Source: RPRC01 sp034933285
GTDB lineage: Bacteria; Desulfobacterota; Desulfuromonadia; Geobacterales; Geobacteraceae
DNA: 64,000 bases
Assembly: GCA_034933285.1 (NCBI GenBank)
Contig: JAYFNT010000035.1
Location: 1 to 64,000, forward strand
Direction: 5' to 3'
Part shown: positions 16,009 to 25,211 of the stretch, one piece after another
Numbering within the stretch: the first letter of the stretch is position 1
Layout of the letters: the number at the start of each line of letters is the position of its first letter
The notes under the pieces: generated by a model
The model's database searches: none
What the model saw: the letters and a program-made list of their open reading frames with translations, nothing else
What the model was told of the DNA's origin: nothing
Program-made: the position numbers and the translations under genes

Positions 16009-17229
16009 TTACCCACCGACTGCGCCAGCGATCTTGAAGATAGGAAGATACATTGCGATAACAAGGCCCCCGACCACCACGCCGAGAAACACCATCAGCA
16101 TCGGCTCCAGCATAGCTGTCATGGCAGCAACCGCGTTATCGACTTCATCGTCATAGAAGTCGGCAATTTTTGAAAGCATGGCATCCATTGCGCCTGTAGC
16201 CTCACCGACAGAGATCATTTGGACGACCATCGGCGGGAACACCCCGCTCTGTGCCAGAGGCTCGGCAATCGTCTTGCCCTCGGAAATGGACTGGCGCACC
16301 TTCATGATCGCCTCTTCGACAACCACGTTGCCTGCAGTTCTGGCAACGATATCCAAACCATCGAGAATCGGCACGCCGCTGCTTACCAGGGTACCCAGAG
16401 TTCGGGTGAACTTGGCCACCGCGACCTTTCTGATAAGCGGACCCATTACAGGAGCCTTCAGCGCCATCCTGTCAAGGGTCTTGCGCCCGTTTTTGGTCGC
16501 ATAGTATTTCTTGACGGCAAATATGAAAACAGCGATACCCGCTATAATAACGATGATATATTTTTTGACGAAATTGCTGAGCGCTATGACGACCTTTGTG
16601 GGCCCGGGCAGGTCAGAGCCGAAATCGGCGAACATCTTGGCGAATGTAGGAATAACGAAATAGAGGATGACACCGACGACGACTACCGCAACAGACATAA
16701 TGGTAGCAGGATAGACCATGGCGCCCTTGATCTGCTTTTTCAGCTTCATGGACTTTTCGGTATATGCCGCCAGACGGGTCAGGATCGTATCGAGAATACC
16801 GCCGACCTCGCCCGCTGCCACCAGGCTGACGAAGAGCTGGTCGAACACCTTGGGATGCTTGGCCAAGGCATCGGCAAATGTGGAACCGCTCTCTACGCTG
16901 TCCTTGACCTTCAGCAGCACGTCCTTGAAGGTCGGGTTTTCCTGCTGGCTGGAGAGGATGTCCAGGCACTGGACGAGCGGCAAACCGGAGTCGATCATGG
17001 TGGCGAACTGGCGGGTGAAGATGACCAGTTCCTTGGTGCTGACTTTTTTCCCGAAAATGGCCGGCAGCTTGATTTCCTTGCTCAGCCCCTTGCCTTCTTC
17101 CTTTATGGAAATGCCGCCGAAGCCGAATTTTTTCAGCTGGGCTTCGACCATGTCCTTGGACTTGGCCTCCATCACTCCGTTCTGGACAGCCCCGCTCCTG
17201 CTCCTGGCTTCCCACTGAAATTTCGCCAT
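16009..17229 (-). CDS. pilC: Type IV pilus inner membrane platform protein PilC
   Basis: PilC is the inner-membrane platform on which PilB and PilT act. The start is taken at MAKFQWEARSRSGAVQNG, preceded by GGAGGACAAA; the frame is open further upstream without a ribosome site. The 406-residue protein has two GspF domains (about 70-195 and 275-400), each with the motif FxRQFATMIDSGLPLVQCL or FTRTLGTLVSSGVPILDGL, and three membrane segments. Confidence 0.95.
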   Translation of the reverse strand: MAKFQWEARSRSGAVQNGVMEAKSKDMVEAQLKKFGFGGISIKEEGKGLSKEIKLPAIFGKKVSTKELVIFTRQFATMIDSGLPLVQCLDILSSQQENPTFKDVLLKVKDSVESGSTFADALAKHPKVFDQLFVSLVAAGEVGGILDTILTRLAAYTEKSMKLKKQIKGAMVYPATIMSVAVVVVGVILYFVIPTFAKMFADFGSDLPGPTKVVIALSNFVKKYIIVIIAGIAVFIFAVKKYYATKNGRKTLDRMALKAPVMGPLIRKVAVAKFTRTLGTLVSSGVPILDGLDIVARTAGNVVVEEAIMKVRQSISEGKTIAEPLAQSGVFPPMVVQMISVGEATGAMDAMLSKIADFYDDEVDNAVAAMTAMLEPMLMVFLGVVVGGLVIAMYLPIFKIAGAVGG

Positions 17230-17307
17230 TTTGTCCTCCCTTCCACTCAGTGTAAAAGAAAGCACCCCCGAAAGGGGTAACCTGTTCGCAAACCTATCGC
17301 AACGCCG

Positions 17308-18405
17308 CTATCTCAAGGGCTTTTTGGACGGCATTTGCCCGGCCGCCATGCCCATCATCTGCCGCAGTTCATCCGGGTCGGACGACCTGCCCATGGCATC
17401 GTCCAGGGTAATCATCCGCCGCTGGTAGAGGTTCAGGAGCGACTGGTTCATGGTCTGCATTCCAAATTTTTCCTGTCCCACCTGCATCTGGGAATAGATC
17501 TGGTGCAGTTTGTCCTCGCGGATCAGGTTCCTGATGGCCGGGTTGGGCACCATGATCTCCATTGCCATTGCCCTTCCCTTGCCGGATGCCTTGGGAATCA
17601 GCGTCTGGGAAAGAACACCCTCAAGAACGAAGGAGAGCTGGGCGCGAATCTGCGGCTGCTGGTAAGGCGGAAAAACGTCGACGATACGGTTGATGGTCTG
17701 GACGCAGGAGTTGGTGTGGAGGGTCGCGAAGCAGAGATGGCCTGTCTCCGCCAGTGTCAGGGCCGCCTCTATGGTCTCCAGGTCGCGCATCTCGCCGATC
17801 AGGACCACGTCCGGGTCCTGGCGCAGCACATATTTCAGCGCATGCTTGAAGCTCTTGGTGTCCGACCCCACCTCACGCTGGTTCACCAGGCAGTTCTTGT
17901 GGGGATGTAGAAACTCGATGGGATCCTCGATAGTGACGATATGGTCATGACGTTCACTGTTGATCCTGTCCAGGATGGTCGCCAGGGTAGTCGATTTGCC
18001 GCTGCCGGTCGGGCCGGTGACCAGCACCAGGCCGCGGGGCTTGTAGACGAAGTCGGCCACGATGGAAGGCAGGCCCAGTTCCTCGAACGACAGGATCTTG
18101 AAGGGAATGGTCCGGAACACCCCGGCCACGGCGCCGCGCTGGAGGAAAACATTCCCCCTGAAGCGGGACAGGCCCTTGACACCGAAAGACAGGTCCAGCT
18201 CGTTCTCTTCCTCGAAGCGGTGCTTCTGGACATCGGTCAGCACGCTGTAGCACAGCTGCTTGGTCTCCACCGGGTTGAGCGGCGGCATGTCCAGGGGCGT
18301 CAGGGCGCCGTCGACCCTTATCTGTGGTGGTGTGTTTACCGTGAGGTGCAGGTCGGAACCGCCCCGCTCGATGAGCTGCTTCAACATTTCATGCAAATTG
18401 GCCAT
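17308..18405 (-). CDS. pilT: Pilus retraction ATPase PilT
   Basis: PilT is the hexameric ATPase that powers pilus retraction. The start MANLHEMLKQLIERGGSDLH is the family N-terminus with GGAG upstream. The 365-residue protein has Walker A GPTGSGKST (131-139), the Asp box VTIEDPIEFLH, Walker B DPDVVLIGEMRDLET and the His box GHLCFATLHTNS. The C-terminus has AIRNLIREDKLHQIYSQMQ, which is typical of PilT. It lies between pilB and pilC. Confidence 0.95.
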   Translation of the reverse strand: MANLHEMLKQLIERGGSDLHLTVNTPPQIRVDGALTPLDMPPLNPVETKQLCYSVLTDVQKHRFEEENELDLSFGVKGLSRFRGNVFLQRGAVAGVFRTIPFKILSFEELGLPSIVADFVYKPRGLVLVTGPTGSGKSTTLATILDRINSERHDHIVTIEDPIEFLHPHKNCLVNQREVGSDTKSFKHALKYVLRQDPDVVLIGEMRDLETIEAALTLAETGHLCFATLHTNSCVQTINRIVDVFPPYQQPQIRAQLSFVLEGVLSQTLIPKASGKGRAMAMEIMVPNPAIRNLIREDKLHQIYSQMQVGQEKFGMQTMNQSLLNLYQRRMITLDDAMGRSSDPDELRQMMGMAAGQMPSKKPLR

Positions 18406-18447
18406 GTATCCATCTCCCTGATGCTGAACATTCATGAATCGTATTTC

Positions 18448-18544
18448 GTAGGGGCGCCCCCCTTTGGGCGCCCTTTATCACGTAAAAACCTTCGCCCCTC
18501 ACCCTGCGCTGCGCGCCTCCCTCTCCCTGATGGCGAGGGGGCAA
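18448..18544. repeat. REPIN-like half copy plus short GTAGGGGC repeat
   Basis: GTAGGGGCGCCCCCCTTTGG with GGGCGCCC at 18448-18473 is a small-family element. CCCCTCACCCTGCGCTGCGC followed by CCCTCTCCCTGATGGCGAGGGGG (about 18496-18544) is only one half of the larger element, with no opposite arm downstream. It lies between pilT and pilB. Confidence 0.7.
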
Positions 18545-18702
18545 GAAATACGTGCAAGGTTTCCGGATCGGAGACGAGGATTTTTTTGTTCTGGCTAGGA
18601 AACCAAGGGATTGCGCGGAGGCGTACTTCACGTACGTCGCACAAGCAAGCCCGCTGGTTGACACCGCCAGGACAGAAAAAGACCGTTCCCGGACGGAAAC
18701 CG

Positions 18703-20409
18703 TTAGTCGTCCGCCATCGTCACCCGCAACACCTCTTCAAACGACGTAACCCCTTCCTTGAGCTTGGTGAGCCCGGACTGGCGCATGGTCTTCACCCCGA
18801 GGCGCATGGATTCGCGCTTGATCTCCGCGGTGTTGGCCCCGTTCAGGATCAGCTCCCGTATCTCGTCGAACATGGGCATTACCTGGTAGAAGCCGACCCT
18901 GCCCTTGTAGCCGGTGTTGTTGCACTTGGCGCAGCCCTTGCCCTTGTAGCAGACGAATGAGGACGCTTCCTCGGGAGGGCTGCCGGCATCGATGAGGGCC
19001 TGGACCGGAACCTCCTCCACCTCGCGGCATTCCGTGCAGACGCGCCTGGCAAGACGCTGCGCGGTTATCAGGTTGACCGCCGAAGCCACCAGGAACGGTT
19101 CGATCCCCATGTTGAGCAGCCGGTTGATGGTGGAGGGCGCATCGTTTGTGTGCAGCGTCGACAGGACCATGTGGCCCGTAAGAGCGGCCTTGACGCCGAT
19201 CTCCGCGGTCTCGAAGTCGCGGATCTCTCCGATCATGATGATGTCCGGGTCCTGGCGCAGGAAGGAGCGGAGCGCCGCCGCGAAGTTGAGGCCGATATCT
19301 TCGTGCATCTGCACCTGGTTTATGCCGGCGAAGTTGAATTCCACCGGGTCTTCGGCAGTGGAGATGTTCTCGCTGGTCTTGTTCAGCTCCGCCAGTGCGG
19401 AATAGAGGGAAACCGTCTTGCCGCTCCCGGTAGGCCCGGTGACCAGGACCATGCCGAACGGCTTGTGGATCGCCTCCTGGAAATACTTGAGCGCCGCAGG
19501 CTCGTAACCGAGCTTGGTCATGTCAAGCTGGAGGCTGGACTTGTCCAAAAGGCGGAGCACGATCTTTTCGCCGAACAGCGTGGGCAGCACGGACACGCGG
19601 AAATCCATGTCCTTGCCGCCGCCCAGTTTGATCTTGATGCGGCCGTCCTGGGGCAGCCTGCGCTCTGCAATGTCAAGCTCCGCCATGATCTTGAGACGGG
19701 AGGTGATGGCGTTCTTCAGTTTCATGGGAGGCTTCATCACCTCGTAGAGAACGCCGTCGATACGGTACCGGACCCGGAACATGCGTTCGTAGGGTTCGAT
19801 ATGAATGTCACTGGCCTTCCGCTTGATTGCGTCGGACAGGATGAGGTTGACCAGCTTGACTACCGGCGCATCCTCCGTGGCCCGCTCCAGCGAGGTTACA
19901 TCCACATCCTCGTGATCGGCCACCACCTCCATGTCTTCCAGGTCCAGGCCGTCCATCATGTCGGCCAGGGACGCCGACTGGTCGTAGAACCTGTCGATGG
20001 CGGACTTGATGCCGCTGTCCGAGGCGACCACGACCTCCACGTTGTAGCCGGTCATGAACTTGATGTCGTCTATGGCGAAGATGTTGGAGGGATCGCTCAT
20101 GGCGAGTATGAGCGTGGAACCGGACCTGTTGACCGGGATAGCCTGATATTTCTGCACCACCTCCACGGGGATCAGCTTTACCACCGCGGGATCTATATCG
20201 AAATCGGCAAGATTTATGGAGGGAACGCTGTACTGCTTGGAAAGAAACGCCGTCAGCTCCGGCTCGCTGATATACCCGTCCTTGATGAGAATGGTGCCGA
20301 GCCTGAGCTGGCCGCCGGAGTTTTTCTGCTCCTCGAGGGCCTTCTGTAGCTGCTCCTTTGTGATCAGATTGCTCCGGACAAGGAGCTCACCCATTCTGCT
20401 CGGCTGCAT
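18703..20409 (-). CDS. pilB: Pilus assembly ATPase PilB with MshEN domain
   Basis: PilB powers pilus extension. The 568-residue protein has two N-terminal MshEN-like repeats (RMGELLVRSNLITKEQL at about 5-21 and RLGTILIKDGYISEPEL at 36-52), a fold known to bind c-di-GMP. The ATPase core has Walker A GPTGSGKT (325-332), Asp box STAEDPVEFNF, Walker B DPDIIMIGEIRDFET and His box GHMVLSTLHTND. A four-cysteine zinc motif (CTEC...CYKGKGCAKC) lies at about 455-490. The gene is first of the pil set and starts 48 nt after the aroE stop with no terminator between them. Confidence 0.95.
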   Translation of the reverse strand: MQPSRMGELLVRSNLITKEQLQKALEEQKNSGGQLRLGTILIKDGYISEPELTAFLSKQYSVPSINLADFDIDPAVVKLIPVEVVQKYQAIPVNRSGSTLILAMSDPSNIFAIDDIKFMTGYNVEVVVASDSGIKSAIDRFYDQSASLADMMDGLDLEDMEVVADHEDVDVTSLERATEDAPVVKLVNLILSDAIKRKASDIHIEPYERMFRVRYRIDGVLYEVMKPPMKLKNAITSRLKIMAELDIAERRLPQDGRIKIKLGGGKDMDFRVSVLPTLFGEKIVLRLLDKSSLQLDMTKLGYEPAALKYFQEAIHKPFGMVLVTGPTGSGKTVSLYSALAELNKTSENISTAEDPVEFNFAGINQVQMHEDIGLNFAAALRSFLRQDPDIIMIGEIRDFETAEIGVKAALTGHMVLSTLHTNDAPSTINRLLNMGIEPFLVASAVNLITAQRLARRVCTECREVEEVPVQALIDAGSPPEEASSFVCYKGKGCAKCNNTGYKGRVGFYQVMPMFDEIRELILNGANTAEIKRESMRLGVKTMRQSGLTKLKEGVTSFEEVLRVTMADD

Positions 20410-20457
20410 GGAAACCTCAGTTGCCAGTTCTGGCAGTGTAATATACGGCTTGCGATA

Positions 20458-21351
20458 CTATTTTGAAAGACCCCTAATGTCAAGATTTTGTTGTTGTTCA
20501 AGTTTTTTGAACAGCGCGTTTTTCATGACACCGGCCGGCGGCTCTTTTCCCGTCCAGAGACGGAAAGCCGCTTCGCCCTGTGAAACCAGCATTCCTGCGC
20601 CGTTGGCACATTTCAGGCCCATCCCGCGGGCAGCGGCAAGCAAAGGGGTTTCAGCCGGTGTGTAAACCATGTCATAAACCAGGAGTTCGGCGGAATGATC
20701 AAGAAAGGAAATACATTCAAAATTCGTGCCGTTCATCCCCACCGAAGTCGTGTTCACCAGGAGGTCGGTTCCAGCGGCATTCCTGTTCATATCATCTTCT
20801 TCGAGCGAGGACAAACCGTATTCCACCAGCGGGAAAAGCGCGGCGAAACGGTCTGCCAGTACGCGTGCTTTTTGCAGAGTCCTGTTGGCAATGACGATCC
20901 GTGATACACAAGCATTTGACAGCGCAGCTATGGCAGCCTGAGCCGCACCGCCGGCGCCGAGAAGCATGACGGCCGCGCCCCGTGGGTCGAATGTCAGATC
21001 CCTGACCAGGGAGTCAAGAAAACCGGTGGTGTCGGTATTGTGCCCGACCAGCAGGTCCCCGTCGCGGTAGACGGTATTGACCGCCCCGCACAGTTCCGCA
21101 TCGGGAGAAACCCGGTCCAGGAAAGGGATGACCGCGGCCTTGTGCGGGATAGTGACATTGAAGCCCCAGACTCCGAGCCGTTTCAGCCCCTCTACCGCCA
21201 CACCGAGATAGTCCGGCTCAACTGGAAACGGCACATACACGTAATCTATTTCCAGCGCCTCGATGGCCGCATTCTGCATGGCCGGCGAAAGGGAGTGCCC
21301 TACCGGCGACCCGATGATCCCCAGCACCCTGGTTTTTCCCGTTACATTCAT
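20458..21351 (-). CDS. aroE: Shikimate dehydrogenase
   Basis: AroE reduces 3-dehydroshikimate with NADPH in aromatic amino acid synthesis. The 297-residue protein has the substrate motif GSPVGHSLSPAMQNAAIE at about 15-32, the catalytic Lys in GFNVTIPHKAAV, Asp in HNTDTTGF and the cofactor loop LLGAGGAAQAAIAAL. Its start overlaps the stop of the DUF2723 gene by 4 nt. It sits at the head of the pil genes, probably only as an operon neighbour. Confidence 0.95.
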   Translation of the reverse strand: MNVTGKTRVLGIIGSPVGHSLSPAMQNAAIEALEIDYVYVPFPVEPDYLGVAVEGLKRLGVWGFNVTIPHKAAVIPFLDRVSPDAELCGAVNTVYRDGDLLVGHNTDTTGFLDSLVRDLTFDPRGAAVMLLGAGGAAQAAIAALSNACVSRIVIANRTLQKARVLADRFAALFPLVEYGLSSLEEDDMNRNAAGTDLLVNTTSVGMNGTNFECISFLDHSAELLVYDMVYTPAETPLLAAARGMGLKCANGAGMLVSQGEAAFRLWTGKEPPAGVMKNALFKKLEQQQNLDIRGLSK

Positions 21352-23240
21352 GGTAGTTTCACGTTCCTTTTCCGGAGAATCCGCTGGACATCATCCAGCA
21401 GGTTTTTGTCCATGGCCGCGGCGGCCCGCAGCTCCTTCACTCCTTCCCGAATCATACCCCTGTCCAGCAAAGCCTTTCCGCCTTCCATCCTGCTGTATGC
21501 ATAGATCTGGATCGCCTTCACCGAATCCAGGTCACGAAAGGCAGCAGTATCAACCCCCGTGCCCCTGAGGGAATAGACCTCCCACACGGAGGCGTCAACC
21601 GTGGCGGTCGCACCTGTCCGCCTTTTTTCCAGACCGTAGCAGATTCCCCGTTGCCTGAGGAAAAATCTCCGGTGCTCCACGGAATAGCGGGTGGAAAAAT
21701 CGATAAAAACCGGCCTCCTGGCCAGTTGTTCTTCTTCGGCAACGCGGAGGATGTCTGCCAGCGGCCGCCTCCTGGTTTCAGCCTGCCGCAGTATGCTTGA
21801 CCGGAAGAGCTTCGGAAAACCGTCCAGGTACCAGTCGAACTGGAGGTGGGGCACATGGAGCAGGACAAGGTCCTCACGCATCCGTTCCACCCCCTGCAGG
21901 TACCAGAGAGGGAAGGCGCCGCTGTCGCCCCAGGTGAACAGGGCAGCACCCGGGGGAAGCGACCTGAAGGTGTTCACCGCATAATCGTAGGCAAGGTAAT
22001 TGTCATGCTGGTCATTGAAGCGATATCCGGCGAAACACTGAAAAAGGGGCAGAACCGCCAGCAGGGGCAACACCCCGAAACGCCTGAGCAGGGGGAGCAT
22101 TTTTGCCATGCCGTCCGTCGGGAAAACCCGGGGGCGGGCCAGGGCAAACAAGCCGAGCCCGATGAACACTGCAGCCAGCAGATAAAGCGGAGTGAAAAAT
22201 TCCTCGGTCAGGAAAATCATTTGTTCCGGGGTGTTCTGGTAACCGACGACAAAAGCCAGAAAAACCGCGACCGCAATTGCGCAGGAAATGATGAACTCTC
22301 CGATTCTGCGGTGATAGCATACCGCTCCTGTGATCAGCAGTACGAAGCCCACCGCACCGAACTCCCTGACCAGGTCGAACGCGGCAAGCTGGTTCAGGAA
22401 CAGGGTCCAGTCCCGGTCCACATGCTCCATGGGATAGCCCTTGCGGAGGAAACTCCACATGAAGCGGGACAGGGTCTGAGGGTCACCCCAGTTGAGGATC
22501 GGTGCCCGGGTAGCTCGCACCGGCATATGGAGATAGACTGAACAGCCAACAAGGAAAAAGGAAACGGCAATCAGCAGCTCCTTGATCCGTCCGATAAGCC
22601 GCCAGTCGGTCGCCAGGACCAGGAAGGCATACGAGGGAACCAGCAGCACGATGGTCTGGTGCGCACCCAGGGCCAGGCCGCAGACAAATGCGCCCAGATA
22701 GACGTAGGCCGGTTTTTCCTCCCCCCTGAGGTATCCTTCCCTCCATTTGAGCAGCAGGAGGAAAATGACCGCTGCAAGGAATGACAGGAGCGGATAGGGC
22801 TTGTCGTGGTTGGACTGCAGCCACAGCCTGGGAGTGAAGGCGAACAACAGCGCGGCAGAGAGGCATGCCAGCCTTCTGATCCTGCCTGTGGCCGCAGAAT
22901 CAGGGCCACCCTCCCCCGCTGCGGACAGGCGAAACGTGAGCAGATAGACCCCCAGGCAGGCAAGGGAAGCCGACACTGCTGTCGCGAAATTGACACGAAA
23001 AGCGATATCGCCGAATGGAAGGAAAGTGAATACCTTGGCGTAGTTGACGAACAGCGGGTAGCCGGGCGAATGGGGCGAGCCCAAAGAAGAAATGGCGGTT
23101 ATGAATTCACCGCTGTCAAAAAAAGTGACTGTGGGCGCCAGCGTGAGAAGATAGACCGCCAGGGGCAGGCAAAAGGCGAACATGCCAAAGGCATCGATCC
23201 GGCAGCCCGTATTTTCCCGATCCGGGATAGCCCTATCCAT
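21348..23240 (-). CDS. DUF2723 GT-C-like membrane protein
   Basis: The 630-residue protein has about 10-12 membrane segments in its first 420 residues and a soluble C-terminal part. The first extracytoplasmic loop reads FFDSGEFITAISSLGSPHSPGYPLF, the DUF2723 signature (Asp-Ser-Gly-Glu and His-x-Pro-Gly-Tyr-Pro), which resembles the catalytic loop of protein O-mannosyltransferases. A glycosyltransferase acting on lipid-linked sugars outside the membrane is likely by fold. The acceptor is unknown; pilin is one possibility because of the nearby pil genes, but that is only context. It shares a 4-nt overlap with aroE and starts 2 nt from the flippase-like gene. Confidence 0.75.
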   Translation of the reverse strand: MDRAIPDRENTGCRIDAFGMFAFCLPLAVYLLTLAPTVTFFDSGEFITAISSLGSPHSPGYPLFVNYAKVFTFLPFGDIAFRVNFATAVSASLACLGVYLLTFRLSAAGEGGPDSAATGRIRRLACLSAALLFAFTPRLWLQSNHDKPYPLLSFLAAVIFLLLLKWREGYLRGEEKPAYVYLGAFVCGLALGAHQTIVLLVPSYAFLVLATDWRLIGRIKELLIAVSFFLVGCSVYLHMPVRATRAPILNWGDPQTLSRFMWSFLRKGYPMEHVDRDWTLFLNQLAAFDLVREFGAVGFVLLITGAVCYHRRIGEFIISCAIAVAVFLAFVVGYQNTPEQMIFLTEEFFTPLYLLAAVFIGLGLFALARPRVFPTDGMAKMLPLLRRFGVLPLLAVLPLFQCFAGYRFNDQHDNYLAYDYAVNTFRSLPPGAALFTWGDSGAFPLWYLQGVERMREDLVLLHVPHLQFDWYLDGFPKLFRSSILRQAETRRRPLADILRVAEEEQLARRPVFIDFSTRYSVEHRRFFLRQRGICYGLEKRRTGATATVDASVWEVYSLRGTGVDTAAFRDLDSVKAIQIYAYSRMEGGKALLDRGMIREGVKELRAAAAMDKNLLDDVQRILRKRNVKLP

Positions 23241-23241
23241 G

Positions 23242-24270
23242 TCAGGCCCTGGTCTTCAGGCCGGTGAGCGACAACCGGTCACGGACAAGGTAATAGAGGC
23301 CCAGCAGGGTTATGGGGAAGAAGTTGACCGCATGGATTACCAGAGCCACGCTGAGCGCCTTTTCATCGGTCACGCCGAAGACGGTCAGGGCCTTGAAACA
23401 GGCGTAATGATATGTGCCTATATACCCTGGCGAAGCGGGGACCATGACCGCTATCACCAGCAGAATCATTATGAACAGCGAAGCGGCAGGCGGCAGGGAT
23501 ATGCCGAAGGAACGGAGCGCCAGGTCGATGGGCCAGACCGCAAAGGCCCACACGAGCGCCGACACCAGGACGAGAGCGGCAATACCGCGAAGACGGAGCG
23601 GCAGGCGGAGTCCGCCGATGAACGAACCGAGCAATGGTATGGCATGGGCCGAGACCCAAGCCGGGAACGGTTTGAGCAGCTTTCCGGCAAGGCGGACGGT
23701 CGCGGACGTATAACGTTTGAGCAGAATCATGAATGCGATAAGGCCCAGGAAAGCAGCAAAAGTAAAGTATCCCCCTGTGACCAGGGCGGTCCGCACGTCC
23801 TCTTCTTTTCCCGGGAACTGCAGGGTGATCAGCGTTATCAGAAGGATGCAGAGCACTGAAAAAAAGTCCAGCAGCCTGTCCAGAACCAGGGAGGCCAGCA
23901 CCGTGCCTTTGTCGATGGCTTCACGCTCTCCGAGCAGGTAGACGCGAATGAGCTCCCCGATACGCGCGGGCAACAGGTTGTTTGCCATGTAGCCTATGAT
24001 CGTCGAGGTGAAACAATTGCTGAGCGATGTTTTCTTCTCCCCCGACAGGAGCAGTTTCCACCGGTATGCTCTCATGTAGTAGCTGAACATGGTGGCTGCA
24101 ATCGCCGGCACGATGAACCGCCAGTCCATTTCTCGAAAGGCCGACAGCAGTTTCCGCCCGTCCATGGAACGAAGCAGGATCGCCAGAAAAAAAACACTGA
24201 CCCCCATGCCGATCCAGAACTTCCAGCCTGAAAGCATCGTAGCCTGGCGATTATTCACCGTTTCAGCCAT
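23242..24270 (-). CDS. Flippase-like (LPG synthase TM region/UPF0104) membrane protein
   Basis: The 342-residue protein has seven to eight membrane segments and the family features WKLLLSGEKKTSLSNCFTSTIIGYMANNLLPARIGELIRVYLLGE (about 70-115, given here as key region) and VMVPASPGYIGTYHYACFKALT near the end. Such proteins (AglD/YbhN family) are linked to lipid or lipid-linked sugar transport. It overlaps ribF by 8 nt and precedes the DUF2723 gene, so the two membrane proteins may work on the same lipid-linked sugar. Confidence 0.8.
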   Translation of the reverse strand: MAETVNNRQATMLSGWKFWIGMGVSVFFLAILLRSMDGRKLLSAFREMDWRFIVPAIAATMFSYYMRAYRWKLLLSGEKKTSLSNCFTSTIIGYMANNLLPARIGELIRVYLLGEREAIDKGTVLASLVLDRLLDFFSVLCILLITLITLQFPGKEEDVRTALVTGGYFTFAAFLGLIAFMILLKRYTSATVRLAGKLLKPFPAWVSAHAIPLLGSFIGGLRLPLRLRGIAALVLVSALVWAFAVWPIDLALRSFGISLPPAASLFIMILLVIAVMVPASPGYIGTYHYACFKALTVFGVTDEKALSVALVIHAVNFFPITLLGLYYLVRDRLSLTGLKTRA

Positions 24271-25210
24271 GATAGCGAATCACCCCGCTGTTGCGCAGCT
24301 TTTCGCGGCAGGTGGACACATCGTGCCTGATCGCCTCCTGCAGCGCTTGGATGCCGGAAAACGCCCTCTCGTCACGCACGCGGTCGACAAAATACACCCG
24401 AAGCCTCTTAGCGTAAAGGTCGCCGTCAAAATCCAGCAGGTGAACCTCGACCGTTACCATGGAGCCGTGAAAGGTAGGGTTGTTGCCGATATTGCAGGCT
24501 CCGTCCCAAACACTTCCCTCCCCCTCCACCTTCACCGCATAAACGCCCGGTTCGGGAAGCAGCTCCTCCTCCACGCGGACATTGGCAGTGGGAAAACCGA
24601 TCAACCTGCCCCGGTGGTAACCGTGCACTACCTTGCCGCCCACGGAAAAATTGCGGCCCAAAAGACGCACTACGCCCTTCACATCCCCCTCGGCGATCAT
24701 CTTCCTGACCATGCTGCTGCTGAACCCCTCGTCATCGTTGCCGATCTGCTCCAGGACATCCACTGAGTAGCCAAGCTCAGCGCCAAGTGTCCTCAGCACG
24801 GAGGCATCCCCTTCCCTGTTCTTGCCGAAAGCGTAATCATAGCCGACGATTATTCCCTTCATGCCGATGCGGCCCACCAGGATATCGCGGACAAAATCCT
24901 CAGCCGGGATTGAGGCGAGGCGGCGGGAAAAGGGAATGGTAACCAGGCAATCGACACCCGACTCGGCAATGAGCCGCTCTTTTTCCTCATACGTGGTGAT
25001 CAGGCGGAAATCCCGTTCGGGCGCCAGTACCTTGAGCGGGTGGGGTATGAACGTGATCACCACCGAGGCTCCGCCCAGGCGGGAAGACAGGTCCACAACC
25101 CGGCGGAATATCTCGCGATGTCCCAGGTGAACACCGTCAAAGTTGCCGATCGTCACTGCGGCGTTGCCAAGCCTGCCCGCTATTTCATCCAGAGTCCGGT
25201 AAACAATCAT
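24263..25210 (-). CDS. ribF: Bifunctional riboflavin kinase/FAD synthetase
   Basis: RibF makes FMN from riboflavin and then FAD. The start is chosen at MIVYRTLDEIAGRLGNAAVT, one base from the tatC stop; the open frame continues upstream into tatC. In 315 residues the FAD synthetase domain has TIGNFDGVHLGHREIF (nucleotidyltransferase HxGH), VVGYDYAFGKNREGD and SSSMVRKMIAEGDV. The riboflavin kinase domain has RGRLIGFPTANV and GVYAVKVEGEG. Confidence 0.95.
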   Translation of the reverse strand: MIVYRTLDEIAGRLGNAAVTIGNFDGVHLGHREIFRRVVDLSSRLGGASVVITFIPHPLKVLAPERDFRLITTYEEKERLIAESGVDCLVTIPFSRRLASIPAEDFVRDILVGRIGMKGIIVGYDYAFGKNREGDASVLRTLGAELGYSVDVLEQIGNDDEGFSSSMVRKMIAEGDVKGVVRLLGRNFSVGGKVVHGYHRGRLIGFPTANVRVEEELLPEPGVYAVKVEGEGSVWDGACNIGNNPTFHGSMVTVEVHLLDFDGDLYAKRLRVYFVDRVRDERAFSGIQALQEAIRHDVSTCREKLRNSGVIRYHG

Positions 25211-25211
25211 C

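Noticed and set aside
16219..17280. A 353-codon open frame antisense to pilC
   Set aside because: No recognisable domain, and it runs exactly over the conserved PilC sequence.
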